A stretch of 64,000 nucleotides of DNA from Rachicladosporium sp. CCFEE 5018 (GCA_002077045.2 KZ111163.1:493791-557790), one strand, 5' to 3'. Shown: positions 1 to 11,449, numbered from the stretch's first letter. Translations and numbers: made by a program. The notes: generated from the sequence alone by a model not told the origin.

Positions 1-1134
1 GATCGAAGACTCCGCACTTGAAAGAATCCCTATTCCGGCCTCGCCTTGTGCCTCATGTGGCCGGTCTGTCTTCTGCAACTCAAGGGCACTGTCGTAGAGG
101 ATCTGAGCCGCGTCATACTGGGCCTTTGCTTGGACCAGATTAGCTTTAGCCAGGACCACGTGCTTGTCCATGTGCTACTATCAGAATTGAACCGCACGAC
201 CGGCTATGTCGCCTATCAAACTGTGATTGAAATGATGGAGCAGGTCTTTTGGCGGCAGCCCTGTCGTGGTCGAGGCTGGGATCCCTCAATGGATGGTCTT
301 GTGGTATCGGTAGTTGGTACAGCGCCAGTAGTCACTAGCCGTTGAATGTTTGAGGATCGTCCTGACTCAAAACCCGAACAACCTCAAAGCCCAATCTAAA
401 CGGGTAAAATAACTTCCATCGATCATGATACTATCAAGCCCGTGTTAGTGCAGACCTCTCTATACGTACGCCACGCTAAGTAGAAGTCCCGCTTACCGGA
501 CGTATCACGTTAAGACTCGAGTCTTTTCTCGTCTGGTCCTGATGTTATGCTTGCTTGGACGCTCTCCCGTGCGCAGTACGTCCCTGGTTACCTAGCCTCA
601 GCCGGGCAAGCCTCGCGATTACGTAGGCGGATAACGACCTTCTCCTCCGGTGCGTCCTATGCAGTGAGCGCGGTATGTTAGGGGCGACGCTGGAGGACAG
701 GGCAGAGGTCACGGATGGTAGAAGGTAAGCGTGTGGTGAAGCGTCCTTGGCAGAGAGCCGTCCGTCTCTCATTCTCCGTCGCAGGCATTCACACGCGAGA
801 GACATGTGGAGATTGCGACTAGAACTCTTCCCCGCGTGAGGCCGCACCACACGTGACACCTCAATTTTTGATGATTTCGTCTGATCTTCATTTTGCTATC
901 ACCAGCGACCTTTGCGAGCGACAACCAGTGCCTGGGGCTAGGCGTAATGGGGACAGGAGGAGATGACCCGGCTAGTCCGGTCACTGTGCGATCAAGAAGG
1001 TCAGCAACCCGGGTAGCAATGGACACAAGCAGCTCCATTGAGGCAAGCCAACATCTCTGAAGGAAAGAGCAAGCGCAAGAACAGAGAAAGCAACGCAGGA
1101 TAGTCAACACCAGCCTGAGGACGGATCAGGGGTT
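1..1134. other. Left-edge region without a recognisable gene
   Basis: I see short overlapping reading frames on both strands but nothing with recognisable domains or convincing exon structure. The right part lies directly upstream of the LINE gag-like frame and may be the element's 5' untranslated part. That is inference only. Confidence 0.4.
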
Positions 1135-2257
1135 GTGCGGAAAGCTGTGGTTAAGACGCTAGTTGCCCTAGACAAGCGTGCATTGAGGGCTGAAGAACGG
1201 GCAGCAAAGGCAGAACAGCAGGCTGAGCAGACAGAGGGCGCTCTTGCGGCAATTGCAGTACAGCTTACCAATGTGACAAGCTACCTTAGCAATGTAAAAA
1301 GTGACCTTGGGAACGTGAAGAGTAAGCTACAACATATGAAAGACAGTATGGCAGTGACAATCCGAGAACAGGTGATTGCAGCAGTACAAGAGCAGTCTCT
1401 CTCCGGACAGAGTACAATCAGCCCAGCCATATCGTACGCCGACGTTGCACGCACTCCACCAACTAGCCAGCCAAGCAAGCTACACAGTATCTCCGTGAAA
1501 TCTACGCCCTGTGTCATTACCGACACGTTCTGCTGTGTAGTAGACACCTCACGCATGGAGGAAGCGGAGAAGGTCCGGGTAAACCTAGGCGCAATCCAAA
1601 AAGCAGTCGAGGCGGAAATGCGTTCAGTTGAAGGGCAAGAGTCATGGAGATGCGTTGCAGTAACAGGAGATGCAAAGAACGCGGAGCGTATTCGAATAGC
1701 ATGCAGGATTGAGACGGAACTTAACAAAGTCAAGGAGGCAGTGCCGAAGACTAGCCAGTCAGGGACACGAGTGCTGAGGGACCAGCTCTACCCGTTTAAG
1801 GTAGACAACGCTAACCGCACTGCGATTCTTACTGCATCTGGTGACATCTGTCCGGGAGCAATGGAGGCGCTAAGCAAGGAGAACGAGGTGAAGATCTCAA
1901 AGCTTGTCTGGCTCAGCCGGAAGGACTCTGGCAAAGCGTACGGTTCGATGGTAGTCTATGTCTGAAAGGGCAGTGAGGCGTTCAAGCTACTGCAAGGCCA
2001 GTAATTCCACATCGCCGGGAAATCAGCATATACCCGACCGTATGAACCACGCAACCGCCCAGGCCAATGCTACCCATGCCAGGAGACCGCACACAAGGCA
2101 TACTCATGCACTAGGCCGCAGAGGTGCGCAAGATGCGCGCAGGTTAGCCATCGCACACGGCGACTGCAATTCAAAAATGCTGAAGTCCGTCCTATGTGGT
2201 GGGCCGCATGAGTCGTTTAGCAAGAGCTGCCGGACCCTCTACCCTGCCGTCCATGCA
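1135..2257 (+). pseudogene. LINE ORF1 (gag-like) remnant
   Basis: A 276-residue open frame begins with an Ala/Glu/Lys-rich coiled coil and has no convincing ATG at its beginning; the first in-frame ATG is near 1336. Its stop at 1963-1965 is followed, in shifted frames, by a zinc knuckle of CX2CX4HX4C form (CYPCQETAHKAYSC, about 2076-2120). A second, damaged knuckle follows in yet another frame (about 2160-2240), in which one cysteine is replaced by serine. Order and spacing match ORF1 of Tad1-type elements. At least two frameshifts make it non-functional. Confidence 0.6.
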
Positions 2258-2279
2258 TAGTACACTTCAAGTCTTTCAA

Positions 2280-3310
2280 CTAAATGTGAGGAAACAACAA
2301 GGAGTACAGCAAAGCGTGATGAATGACAAGTAGCTCCAGGACTTCAGCATTATAGCACTGTCTGAACCGCACTCTCTGAGGAGAGAAGACACAGTCATCA
2401 CGGCCCAACTTGGACATACATACTGATCAAAGATGACACCTACGGCCCAGCACAATAGAAGATGGGCATTACGAAGCATGCTATGGATTCGAAAACACCT
2501 TGAAAGCGAGCAAGTCCAAATTCAATCGCCAGACCTTACGGCAGCGCTAGTCCACCTACCGGATCGGTTAGTGTTTATTGCCTCACTCTATGTTGAACCC
2601 GCAAATCCAGAGGCGCTTCTCCAGACCATTGACCACCTGCAAAGGGCCATTGGGGAGGCACAATATAGGATTGGTACACACGTGGATACAATTCTAGTAG
2701 GAGGCTTCAACTAGCACGACTACCTCGGGGGGGGGGAACGACGTCTCACTAGCAAGGCAGGGAGAAGCAGACGTGCTCATTGACCTCATGAATGAACTGT
2801 CCCTACGTAGTCTACTACCCAGGGGAACAAAGACATGGCAAAGGGGAAGACATGAATCTACAATTGACCTAGTGCTAGCCTCGGTGGAGCTAGTAGCGGC
2901 AGTCACGCAATGCTAAGTCCATGCAACAGAACATGGCTCCGACCATCGAGCAATCGAGACGAAGTTTGACATAAAAATCCCGCAGCATGCTGTCCAGACC
3001 AGGCCCCTCTTCCAGAACGCTCCCTGGCAACAGATCAGCGAGCGGATTACTACTACCCTATCAAACGTACCGAATACGGGCGACGTCCAGATGCAGACTG
3101 ACCGACTGATGAAGGCAGTGGGAAATGCGGTAAAGGAGTTGGTCCCAAAGGCAAAGCCGTCGCCATACGCAAAGCGGTGGTGGACGACAAATCTGACTCA
3201 CCTCCGACGGAGCTACACCTATAGGAGGAATCAAGCAAGAAGCCGGCTCAGAGCAGGCTGCTATGACCCTCAACTAGAAAGACAGGCGCAGGAGTGGCAG
3301 TGCGGCAGAC
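2280..3310 (+). pseudogene. LINE endonuclease domain remnant
   Basis: Interrupted frames encode an exonuclease-endonuclease-phosphatase domain as in Tad1-type LINE ORF2. They include a stretch resembling 'LQDFSIIALSEPH' (about 2331-2375), a degenerate GDFN motif (2693-2710) followed by a stop and then HD, and the 'STIDLVLAS' and 'GSDHRAIE' stretches (about 2857-2960). The 3000-3300 part resembles the linker before reverse transcriptase. A run of ten G's at about 2726-2735 lies in the frame-disturbed part. No reverse transcriptase follows. Confidence 0.65.
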
Positions 3311-3328
3311 ACTGTCACGCCGAAAAGA

Positions 3329-3664
3329 GTGCATTTACTGTATCGACCATTGGCGAAGTCTCGGCTTGAAGCTGAGAGGGAGAGAAGGGCGAGGTATGAT
3401 TTGCATCAGTCGCTTTCGCGGAATGTGGAGCAGACGGAGGAGGATGCTGACGACAAGCTGGCATTCGGAGATGAGGTCGAGGACCTTGAGGACGAGGGAG
3501 ATGCTGAATTGGAAGCGTACGAGTCGCTGCCTGTCGCTGAACGGCTTGACAAGGTGGTCAAGCATCTACGGTTGGAGTACCGATATTGCCTCTGGTGCAA
3601 GCATCGATATGAAGACGAGGAGATGGAGGGATGCCCCGGATTCACAGAAGACGAGCATGGCTGA
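3329..3664 (+). pseudogene. 3' fragment of a GPATCH11-like (DUF4187) gene
   Basis: The frame ending at 3664 encodes about 108 residues that match the C-terminal part of G-patch domain protein 11 homologues. They comprise a charged helical stretch (AERERRARYD), a Glu/Asp-rich segment, and the terminal DUF4187 domain with the paired Cys motif YCLWC and the end CPGFTEDEHG. The G-patch domain and N-terminal half are missing. Instead the sequence upstream of about 3320 is LINE-derived. No ATG starts the frame. I infer a host gene cut in half by the LINE or by a rearrangement next to it. The full gene could lie elsewhere in the genome. Confidence 0.6.
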
Positions 3665-3723
3665 GGGTTCAATCATTGAGTATTCGTAGCGCAATCGCGG
3701 TCACCGCTTATTACCTCTGCAAG

Positions 3724-4566
3724 CTACGCGTCCACGTCCCACCCGCCGGCAGAGTGCCACTCATATCCTGGTGGCCTGTAGCCTGGCTTCGCACTACCAG
3801 TATGCTCCAACACATTTCGTAGACTCATCATGTCGTCCTTCTCCGGCAGCATCTCGCTTAGTTCTCTCCTTAATGGTACACGAAACCCAGGTCTCAGCAA
3901 CTCCATGAACCGCCTGAAGGACGGACTGTCAATCGCTCCCAGCGGAATATTAGCCTCGTCGATCCACACGACCAGCGCTTCCTCTGCAGCGACCTGCTCA
4001 GCTGCAGTCATGGCCTCATTGTCCCTTATGCGCTTCGGCGGAGGCGGTACAGCGTCGCCTTCACCACGCTCCGGCTGCCACTTCTCCCACATGTCTTGGG
4101 GAAGCTTCTCGCAACGCGCGAAGTGGTGATACAGTCGTTGCAAACTGTTGGAAGCCCATTGTGCGCTGCAGTAATTACAAGTCACAACTGGGTGTGTTTT
4201 CGCATTGCTGTAATCCCTGCCTACGTGCCGCCAATCATCGCTCGCGCGGTCAGTGTGAGGATGCCATGGCGCTTTCGCTGGCACCGACGAGGTAGTGCTA
4301 GCTTGCTCTCGTGCGTGGTATTGCGCTGGGACTTGTATGGGAGCCGTGGGCTGGGCAGAGGTTCGAGACGGCTGCCATTTCTCCCAGAATTGTTCCGGGA
4401 GCCCTGGGCATTTGGAGAGATGAGCGTGCAAGCGTTGCAGGGAGTTCGATCGCCAGTGAGATGAGCAGTATAGACAGGTCACCGTTGGGTGGGCTTTGTC
4501 GTCAGGCCACGAGCGGTGACTGTGTGCCCAGTCGGCGGATGCACCAGAGCCAGAGAGGCGACCCAT
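3724..4566 (-). CDS. hAT-transposase-derived protein with two BED-like zinc fingers
   Basis: This is a single-exon 280-residue protein with an ATG at 4566 and a TAG at 3724. Two homologous units of about 70 residues each carry a CX2C...HX3C finger (C31, C34, H49, C53 and C130, C133, H148, C152). Each finger ends with a shared LP..(F/M)WEKWQP stretch. This spacing fits BED-type fingers, which bind DNA in hAT transposases and derived regulators. After a basic linker, residues about 200-250 resemble the start of the hAT transposase body (DUF659-like), with the PSFRRFMELLRPGF stretch. The protein then ends, so the catalytic and dimerisation (hATC) regions are missing. It is either a domesticated DNA-binding protein or a truncated transposase. 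The intact frame favours the first only weakly. Confidence 0.65.
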   Translation of the reverse strand: MGRLSGSGASADWAHSHRSWPDDKAHPTVTCLYCSSHWRSNSLQRLHAHLSKCPGLPEQFWEKWQPSRTSAQPTAPIQVPAQYHAREQASTTSSVPAKAPWHPHTDRASDDWRHVGRDYSNAKTHPVVTCNYCSAQWASNSLQRLYHHFARCEKLPQDMWEKWQPERGEGDAVPPPPKRIRDNEAMTAAEQVAAEEALVVWIDEANIPLGAIDSPSFRRFMELLRPGFRVPLRRELSEMLPEKDDMMSLRNVLEHTGSAKPGYRPPGYEWHSAGGWDVDA

Positions 4567-5208
4567 CGTGGACGTGCAGTGGACTGGTGGATGATTATGT
4601 ACGCATATACTGTAAGTCTACCGTGGATAGCTTGTGTGTCAAGGTGGGGCTTCTGTTCGTTCAAGCGACAGAACACTCGGAACGAGCAGAACAGGGTTAT
4701 ATTGACATCTGTCGACTCGTCCTCTCTGGTAGTGCCACTGAATCCAGTATGGGAGACATCAACACTGTCAAATCCCACGGTCACTTGGATGTCCCTCTAA
4801 GTCGCGTTCATGTGCGACATGGTGATTCACTCTCTGCTGTTCTGGACCGCACCTTCTGTCAGTCTCCATCCTGACGGCCGGGCCGAGGCTCGTGGCACCT
4901 GGTAAGCTTGTTTCTCCAACGAAATCTAAACGCAGATCAGGGGCTCTAGCAGCGCGTGGTTCCCGTGTTTTACCGCTCACGTCACCCGGCAATCTTGTGG
5001 TCTGGGAGCACATGTTCCCGGTTTGTGGACAGGTGGGATGTCTAGGAGTCGTGGCCTCACGGTGAGGGGTGCGTTCGCGAGTGGACTACTCCTCCAAGGC
5101 AAACAGTAGCAGTGGCAACTTCGGTTCAGAAATCCAAGTGAATGCTGGTGAGATTAGCGGGAAACGCAGCGGTGTAAGAGGTGTACAGGCACAACGTGAA
5201 GGCTATGG
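4567..5208. other. Intergenic region between divergent genes
   Basis: This is the shared upstream region of the hAT-derived gene (-) and the vezatin-like gene (+). Open frames on both strands have no recognisable domains. I see no RNA gene. Confidence 0.4.
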
Positions 5209-7153
5209 ATGGAGCCGATATATGGTGACGGAACGCCTTTGGCTGCGTACCTGGAAGGTATTTTGGGCTACATCTGCTGGGTTCGGGAGCAGCACTCTGA
5301 TCATGAATTCAGGAGATGGTACTTACGAACCAGAAGTCGAGGATCATTGTCAAGCCGCATCAACACATACGAACGATGTGCCGTTAGCCTTCGCACCCAG
5401 CGGTAATGGTACCATCACGAATCGTCGAAGACGACATACGCTTCCGCCACTCCAGACGATTGCTCCGCAGCAGGTGCCAAACAGAGCGGTCCAGCTTCGG
5501 AATGCCTGGTCGTCAGCGGTGAACTCGCGTCTGGGCCGTGCGGACAATGAGAAGTTCGTCGAGCATATTCGCTACCTGCTGGTGGCCTCACAACTATTGA
5601 GTGAGTATTTGGACCAGGGTTCGTTACAGCTGCCACTCGTACCGGTCCGGGGAGGTCTCGATGGCACAGCAGAGGTGCCGGGGTTGACGATTAGCAACGG
5701 CAACTTGTACGGCGTGGCCGTCGCAGCATCTGCTGCATTTGCTGTTGTGTGGCTGATCAGCTGGGCGCGAACAAGCAATGGTGGCTATGTTGATCGAAGT
5801 CGAGTCACTCTTGTGGCTGCGATACTTGCATTCATTGGCGCAGTCGGATATGCGTACATTCGCAAACGGCTCCTACGCAAGCTACGACGAGGGGCGGTAG
5901 ATGCCACGTCGGACCTGACCGCCAGCTGGCAGGCATTCGAGGTAGCCAGCACATCAGCGTTGCAGCTGATACAGGAGGTTGAGCTCGTCTCAAAGGGCTA
6001 TCGCATCAGTACGCCCATGCCACCCGTGTCAAGAATGGAAGACTCGGCGTCACGTAGGTGTGCACGACTGCGAAAGATGCTGCAAAAGGGCTACGCTGCA
6101 CTGATACCGGCATGCATCTCTGCAATTACTACATTGCAGACTTTGATCGACGAAGACGATCTGGACAGATACTTCGAGGTCTATGACATCAACGCTCAAG
6201 ACGCAAAGGAAGCTACTGGCCTGGATGCGTTGAGCGTGCTGGAAGATGATCCCGAATCGCTGAAGTCACTTCGCGTGCTCAGCTATCGGGCTGGCATCCT
6301 GCGTCGCATCACCTTGTGCGCACTTATGTCACTTCAAGCAGACGGTGGAAAGCCCGACTTCGCCCGTTGGCGAACAGCATCCGAGGTCATGCGCTCTCTG
6401 CACAGCACGACCTTGACCTCGGCCGAGAAGCTTCGCGCCGTGCTTGCCGACATGGACTCACTGCAAGTCCCGACCACTCCCGCAACGAAAGGCCTTCACT
6501 CGCGCACACCCACCCGGGAAAGGATGCGCAGCCAAGTCCGGAAGATCTCCGCACTCTCCTCTGGTATTCGTGGCCTGCAAGCGAAGATGCAGATCTTGCG
6601 CGAAGAGACCACGCACTCACTGGAGAACACCGAAGACCTGACTGATCTTGGCCCAAACCTTCTCGCGCAATACGACTCGATTGGTGCAGATCTGCGTGAA
6701 TTGATGCAAGCCTGGGAAGCTGGCAAAGCCAGTCTCCAAACCAACATCACTAAGCACGAGAAACGCCTCTCCTACGCCTCATCCACAGCCTCTGGTCTGC
6801 GCTCGCCAGTCTCATCCCTCGGCGGCCTTACGGCTGTCGACGAAGATGGCTCGCCTGCCGATGCCCTTCGCGCATTGAACGGCATGATGAGCAAGCGTTC
6901 AAGCAGTGCTACTTCACCATCAGAGGCTGAAGATGGCGAGGCTGTGTTCGAAGCCATCGCGCTGCCAAAGCAGAGGTCTACCTTGACTCGAGAAGAAAGG
7001 ATCGCGAAGATGCAGAGTGAGAGGGAGCGCAGGGCAAGCCTGATGGTCAAGAGGGAGACAAACACAAGTATGCTGCGAGAGCTCGAGAGTGTGATCAATC
7101 TGAGACCGAAGAACGGAGTTCCCGGAGCGAGTGCGCGGGTGACCTCCGTCTGA
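5209..7153 (+). CDS. Vezatin/Inp2-like myosin-binding membrane protein
   Basis: I infer two exons, 5209-5318 and 5401-7153, with an 82-bp intron; the join restores the frame and gives 620 residues. The start was chosen because MEPIYGDGTPLAAYLEG resembles the conserved N-terminus of fungal vezatin-family proteins, whereas the longer upstream frame in the other phase has no ATG start. Two hydrophobic segments (about 140-160 and 173-191) form a hairpin in the membrane. A long helical cytosolic part follows. The C-terminus carries the family's basic LTREERIAKMQ stretch. In yeasts the related Inp2 links peroxisomes to myosin V for inheritance. Whether this protein sits on peroxisomes is inference. 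Confidence 0.75.
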
Positions 7154-7930
7154 GTCTGGAGATGTGTATGTGTATGATATTATGACGGCGATGCGGTAAT
7201 GCTGGGACTGGCGAAGCGGCTCACGGAATACAGATCCGACCGTTGTGTACATTATGCGAAGCTGAAGAATCGAACGATAGTTGCATTGCGCCTTGCAATT
7301 GGGGGTGCATGGTGCCAGAAGCAAAGTGCTACCCGCCTCTTTCGAGTAGGGACATGTTCGTCAGTCTGCCATTGAGATTGACGAATGCTTGAACCGTTGG
7401 ACCTTTAAGTCGTTTCATGCCATTTCAGCCGGATGGTGGGTCCGTGCGTACTTCGCATTCGAATCTGATATGACTTTGGCGTATTTGCGTTGGGAGGACT
7501 TCATGTCCAGGATCTTCCCAGCAACACTTACTGGTGCCTAGACTGCTCGGATACCTGGACGGTGAAGGGTCGCATACATTGTCAGCAATCTTAGCACTAA
7601 GGCAGAAAAGCGTACGACATGCCCTCATGTGCAAGGCACTTGCGCTGGCCCCATGTGCAATACTACCGGAGCACTGATGGCACGCCGCCATAGCTCGACA
7701 CCGAGGACCGGTATCTAATGATGGCTACATAAAGTCGTTGTCATGTCCAGGAGAACGGTCATCTACTCCCAACTGCGGAGCTTACCACCAATCTCATCGG
7801 CTGCAAACCCTAGGACCAAGCAAGACTGCTTCGCCTTGTCATCTACAACTCCTGCAGTCACCTTAAGACTGAAAGATGAAGCCCTGCTTCATCCCACGCG
7901 CTCACAGCGCTCTGGACAACAGCGATTGCG
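7154..7930. other. Intergenic region; left end of duplicated block at 7464
   Basis: No gene is recognised here. From 7464 on, the sequence matches 14358 onward. Short frames near 7743-7976 occur in both copies but have no domain and probably belong to the upstream region of the hydrolase pseudogene. Confidence 0.4.
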
Positions 7931-9131
7931 ATGCCGATCCACTCTCAAGACCTGGACTGTCGCGAGCTTATGCTAAATATCCCGATCACAGCCAACAACT
8001 ACGTCCTCGATATCAAGAAAGCAACCACAGAAACGGAGCTTGCCGAGTTCGTAGACGAGCTTGATCGTTGGTCGGCTCTCAATCTTACCCAGCGGATCAC
8101 AGGTCGTCTGAACGTCACTGCCAGCTACTCGATCTACGCGCAGCTCTGCTTCCCGCAGTGGGAAAAGGACAAGCACATTATGCAGATCTTGACTCACGGA
8201 GGCATGTTCGATCATCGTTACTGTGAGTGTACATCTCTAGCGTAGTCGTGATACAGCAGACTGAGATAGCTGGCAGAGGACGCCACGATCGACCGTAAGC
8301 AGTACTCGTACGTCTACGCCGCCGTCAATGCCGGGTACACAGTCCTCAACTACGACCGCCTCGGCAATCTCTTCTCCGAGAAGCCTGATCCCTTCGACGC
8401 CGTCCAGGGGCCTACAGAAATCGAAATCCTCCGAGTCCTCATCGAGAAAGCTCGTGCCGGTACTCTCCTCGCCGCATCAGACCCTTCCAACCCTCTCCCT
8501 CGCACCCTCCATCTCCCAGCCTTCGACAAAGTCGTGCACGTCGCTCACAGCCTGGGCTCACAGATCACGAACGCCTTCTTAGTCCAATACGGCCACCTCT
8601 ACTCGGCAGCGACCCTCACAGGCTTCACCTCCTCACTCAAGAACGGCCGCGTGCCACGCGCAGTCTACGCCTTAGTCCAGGCGGCGCCTGCCAACCCAGC
8701 GTTTTAGGCTCCTATCCTGCTGGCTACTTCACCCTGGCTTCCCGCAATACCTTGCAGACCCTCTTCCTCCATCGCGATAACGCCTCGGACCCAGCTGGCT
8801 TCACAGACGAGGTTCTAGCTTATGCGGAGAGCATCAAAGCGCCCATCGCTTCCGGCGCTGCGCTCGAGACTCGTGGGTTGATTTCTCGAGGCGTTGCGAA
8901 GGACTTCAATGGTCCGATTCAGCACTTTCTGGGGGAGTTCGATTATCTCGTCTGCGGGGGGGGGGCTGCAAAGGGAATTACAGCGACGAGGACTTGGTGA
9001 AGGTCTACCCGGCGGCAAGCGTGAGGGAGACGTATATTCAGCCTGGCGCGGGACATGGGCTGCCGTTGCATCGGAACGCTAGTGCTGGGTATGAGGTTAC
9101 GTTGGGCTTCTTGGCGAGGAACGGGCTGTAG
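7931..9131 (+). pseudogene. Alpha/beta-hydrolase pseudogene (left copy)
   Basis: The translation follows a fungal alpha/beta-hydrolase family: an N-terminal ITGRLNVTASYSIYAQLCFP stretch, HGGMFDHRY before an intron at about 8222, NYDRLGN, the nucleophile elbow AHSLGSQ (about 8540), and a C-terminus ending SAGYEVTLGFLARNGL at 9131. It is broken three times. An A at 8277 (G in the other copy) turns the Trp codon spanning the splice junction into TAG. A one-base loss near 8705 brings in a stop. A run of ten G's (about 8956-8965) shifts the frame. The nucleophile serine survives. Start and first exon are uncertain. Confidence 0.75.
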
Positions 9132-9623
9132 ATGCAAATGAGTCAGGGGATTCAGTGAGGGAGAGTAGTGTGTTTGACCAGGTGGTAGAGAAGACAAGAT
9201 TGCTAGTAGAATGCTCGTTCGTATATATAATCGGCATCTGTGTAGAAGTGCAAGTAATCTACTCCCGGTCACTCAGAAGGCTCGAAGAGATACTATGCTA
9301 AAAACGAGGACCTGCCTTGCCCGTGTCCGCGCGAAGGGCAGTACATGTAGTTACATGTCAGGTCCAGTCACCTCCAAATCTGTGTTGGTACCATAGTCAC
9401 TCAAGGATCAGCGACAAAACGCTCTGTTGCTTCCACTGCACTGAGCTCATCCTCGATTGGAGAGTATGAGAAAAAGCAGTGCAGAATGCGATGGAGTACC
9501 AATAAACTGAGACTTCCAATACATCATATGCTGTAGTCATACCCCGAAATCCCGGAGCGGTACGTATACCGTTCGTCACCATCCAAACGCCGTCGCTCAA
9601 TGCAGATGCTCAAGACCACGCTC
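9132..9623. other. Intergenic region
   Basis: This lies between the converging hydrolase pseudogene (+) and DUF1295 gene (-). No gene is recognised. The same sequence recurs around 16015-16505. Confidence 0.4.
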
Positions 9624-10742
9624 CTACTGATGCAAAGGCTCCTCACTCTGGCTTCCCTGCCTGTCCCCCTCCTCTGCCTGCCTATCCTCAACAGCCTTCT
9701 TGTCCGCATGCTTCTCCGGATCAAACACATACATCGGCCACTCGCAGCCGATTGTCCTCTTGACGATCACCGGCAACTTGCTCCATATCGCTGGCGGCAT
9801 AGGGATCAAAATGCTGGTATCATGGAGGTACTTCTCGTACTGTGGCCAGCCGACGCCTTTCTCGAAGCGCTTTTTAGCGCCGGGACGCTCTTGAAGGTTC
9901 AGGCCGGAGACGAAGAGCAGGAGGGTGGTAAGGAGGATCCAGCCGACTGCTGAGGCGTAGAGAGCCGCGTAGGGACCGGGGTAAACAGAGAGGAAACCGT
10001 AGGAAGCCGGAGTGACGGCAATCATGTAGATCGCTGAAGACAGTATGTTAGTGACTGCACATCACACCAGCTGGTGGTAAGGAAGCGACTTACAAACTTG
10101 CACCATGATCTCGCCAAAGTAGTTCGGATGCCGACTCCACTTGAAGAAACCCACATCACAAACAGCACCCGGCTGCTTGCCAGGCCCTTGCTTGAAGCGG
10201 TACTTCTGGATATCCGCAATGGCCTCCATCAAGAACGCAATGGCAAAGATGATCACACCAATGACGTCCGTAGCGTGTCCAAACTTCGGCTGATACGGTC
10301 GCGTAGCCTCCAACACCGCAGGACTATTCAGGATCGTGACGGGCAGGCTAACAACCCACACCCACAACATCTGCGCCACCCAGAAGCCCAAGAACGGGAA
10401 GAACTTATCCCGCTTGTCGTCAAAGCGATCATCCTTGCCAGTCTTCAAGATTCGGAATAGCAGAAAAGCAGACAGCCGTGCGCCCCACAGCATGATGAAG
10501 ATACTCGTGACGATCTGCCTGGCGTTCGTGGAGCCGCCCATGGCTAGGGTCATGATGGCCAGCCATACGAAGTTCGTCCCGCCCATGAAATCAGTGAGCT
10601 TGTCGAACTTGAGCGTGAACGCTATGGCGAAGCCGATCAATTGGTATGCGACTGTGACTAGCAGGGTGATGGCGAGGTAGTAGTCATCCAGAACATGGAT
10701 GGGCTCATGCGTGAAGCGCGCGAGCGATATCGAGTTGCCCAT
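9624..10742 (-). CDS. DUF1295 / steroid 5-alpha-reductase-like membrane protein (left copy)
   Basis: There are two exons (10742-10094 and 10033-9624) with a 60-bp intron (donor GTAAGT) and a product of 352 residues. It has several hydrophobic segments: an N-terminal segment near residue 25, others across 70-185 and one near 240. It also has the family's conserved SRHPNYFGEI stretch near the end of exon 1 (about residue 207), which in the steroid 5-alpha-reductase/isoprenylcysteine methyltransferase superfamily lies in the cofactor-binding part. The C-terminus is charged. DUF1295 proteins are probable NAD(P)H-dependent reductases of the ER. The substrate is unknown. The right copy at 16506-17624 is nearly identical. 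Confidence 0.85.
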
Positions 10743-11121
10743 GCTGGCGGTGTTGTGAGCGTTGCGGAGAGGAGCCTTGTGTGAGTGGCCTCAACTACGA
10801 CCAGAGGAAAAGAGTGGTCAGAATTTTGTCAATGCAGATAGTGGCTCAGACGGTGTTTTCATGCCGTCTTGAGCGGGCTCAAAAGTCCTGACGTCCTGTG
10901 GTGCCTTCCTCGCAAACGACGTCATGCAAGATGCTTGACTAAACAACCTTAATCCCAAAGTGGAGCTGAACGCGAGATCGGATCGCGCTTTCCATCCACG
11001 TGCGCTGCCGATCGCGAGCCTTGTCATCTTACCTAACCTCCCACAACTTCCGCACCTCACCCGGTCTGATACAGCGCATCGAGTGGGACAAACACCTGAC
11101 GTACCGACTACATCGCCGATA
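10743..11121. other. Divergent promoter region
   Basis: This separates the DUF1295 gene (-) from the small conserved gene (+). No additional gene is visible. Confidence 0.4.
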
Positions 11122-11449
11122 ATGCGTCTCGCCGAGCTTCTGACTGACCTCACGACGTTGAGTCCAGAGGTTTGCGTAAGTCGCAGTTCCTCTGCCGTAG
11201 ATCAAATCGGAAGACACCATCGTCTGATACCATTCGCAGGACCCCAAAGTTGCGTCTGCGCTTGTCAACGCGAGGCCAGGGGGCAGTGCTGCTCCGGCAT
11301 CAACGAGCGATGACCAGGACGTAGATCTAAAGCGTGCCAAGGACTTACTACAGCTGCACGCAGATGTCAAGCTGGCGCATGCCCATGGCGTGGACGAAGA
11401 GTTGAACGATGCGCGACACGCCGTGGAAGTCGTCTTGCGGGAGCTATGA
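11122..11449 (+). CDS. Small conserved hypothetical protein, 87 aa (left copy)
   Basis: Exons at 11122-11175 and 11240-11449 are joined across a 64-bp intron (GTAAGT...CGCAG) to give 87 residues. The product starts MRLAELLTDL, has a short Ala/Gly/Pro-rich loop and ends in a predicted long helix with DVDLKRAKDLLQLH and a VDEELNDARHAVEVVL heptad-like stretch. I do not recognise the family. The acidic, helical C-terminus suggests a coiled-coil subunit of a complex. The intact frame and nearly unchanged splice sites in the right copy (18006-18333) support it being real. Confidence 0.6.

Larger units (their letters stand above)
1135..3310 (+). mobile_element. Degenerate Tad1-like non-LTR retrotransposon (LINE), 3'-truncated
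   Basis: Three parts of a fungal Tad1-type LINE follow in the expected order: a coiled-coil gag-like region (about 1135-1968), zinc knuckles (about 2050-2245, shifted in frame) and an apurinic-endonuclease-like domain with the linker that normally precedes reverse transcriptase (about 2280-3300). Reverse transcriptase and RNase H are absent. Frameshifts and stops interrupt the frames, for example at the GDFN-like motif (read as GGFN then a stop near 2711). The sequence then changes abruptly into a GPATCH11-like host gene 3' end. LINE copies are normally 5'-truncated, so loss of the 3' half implies a later deletion or recombination. The copy is surely non-autonomous. Confidence 0.75.
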
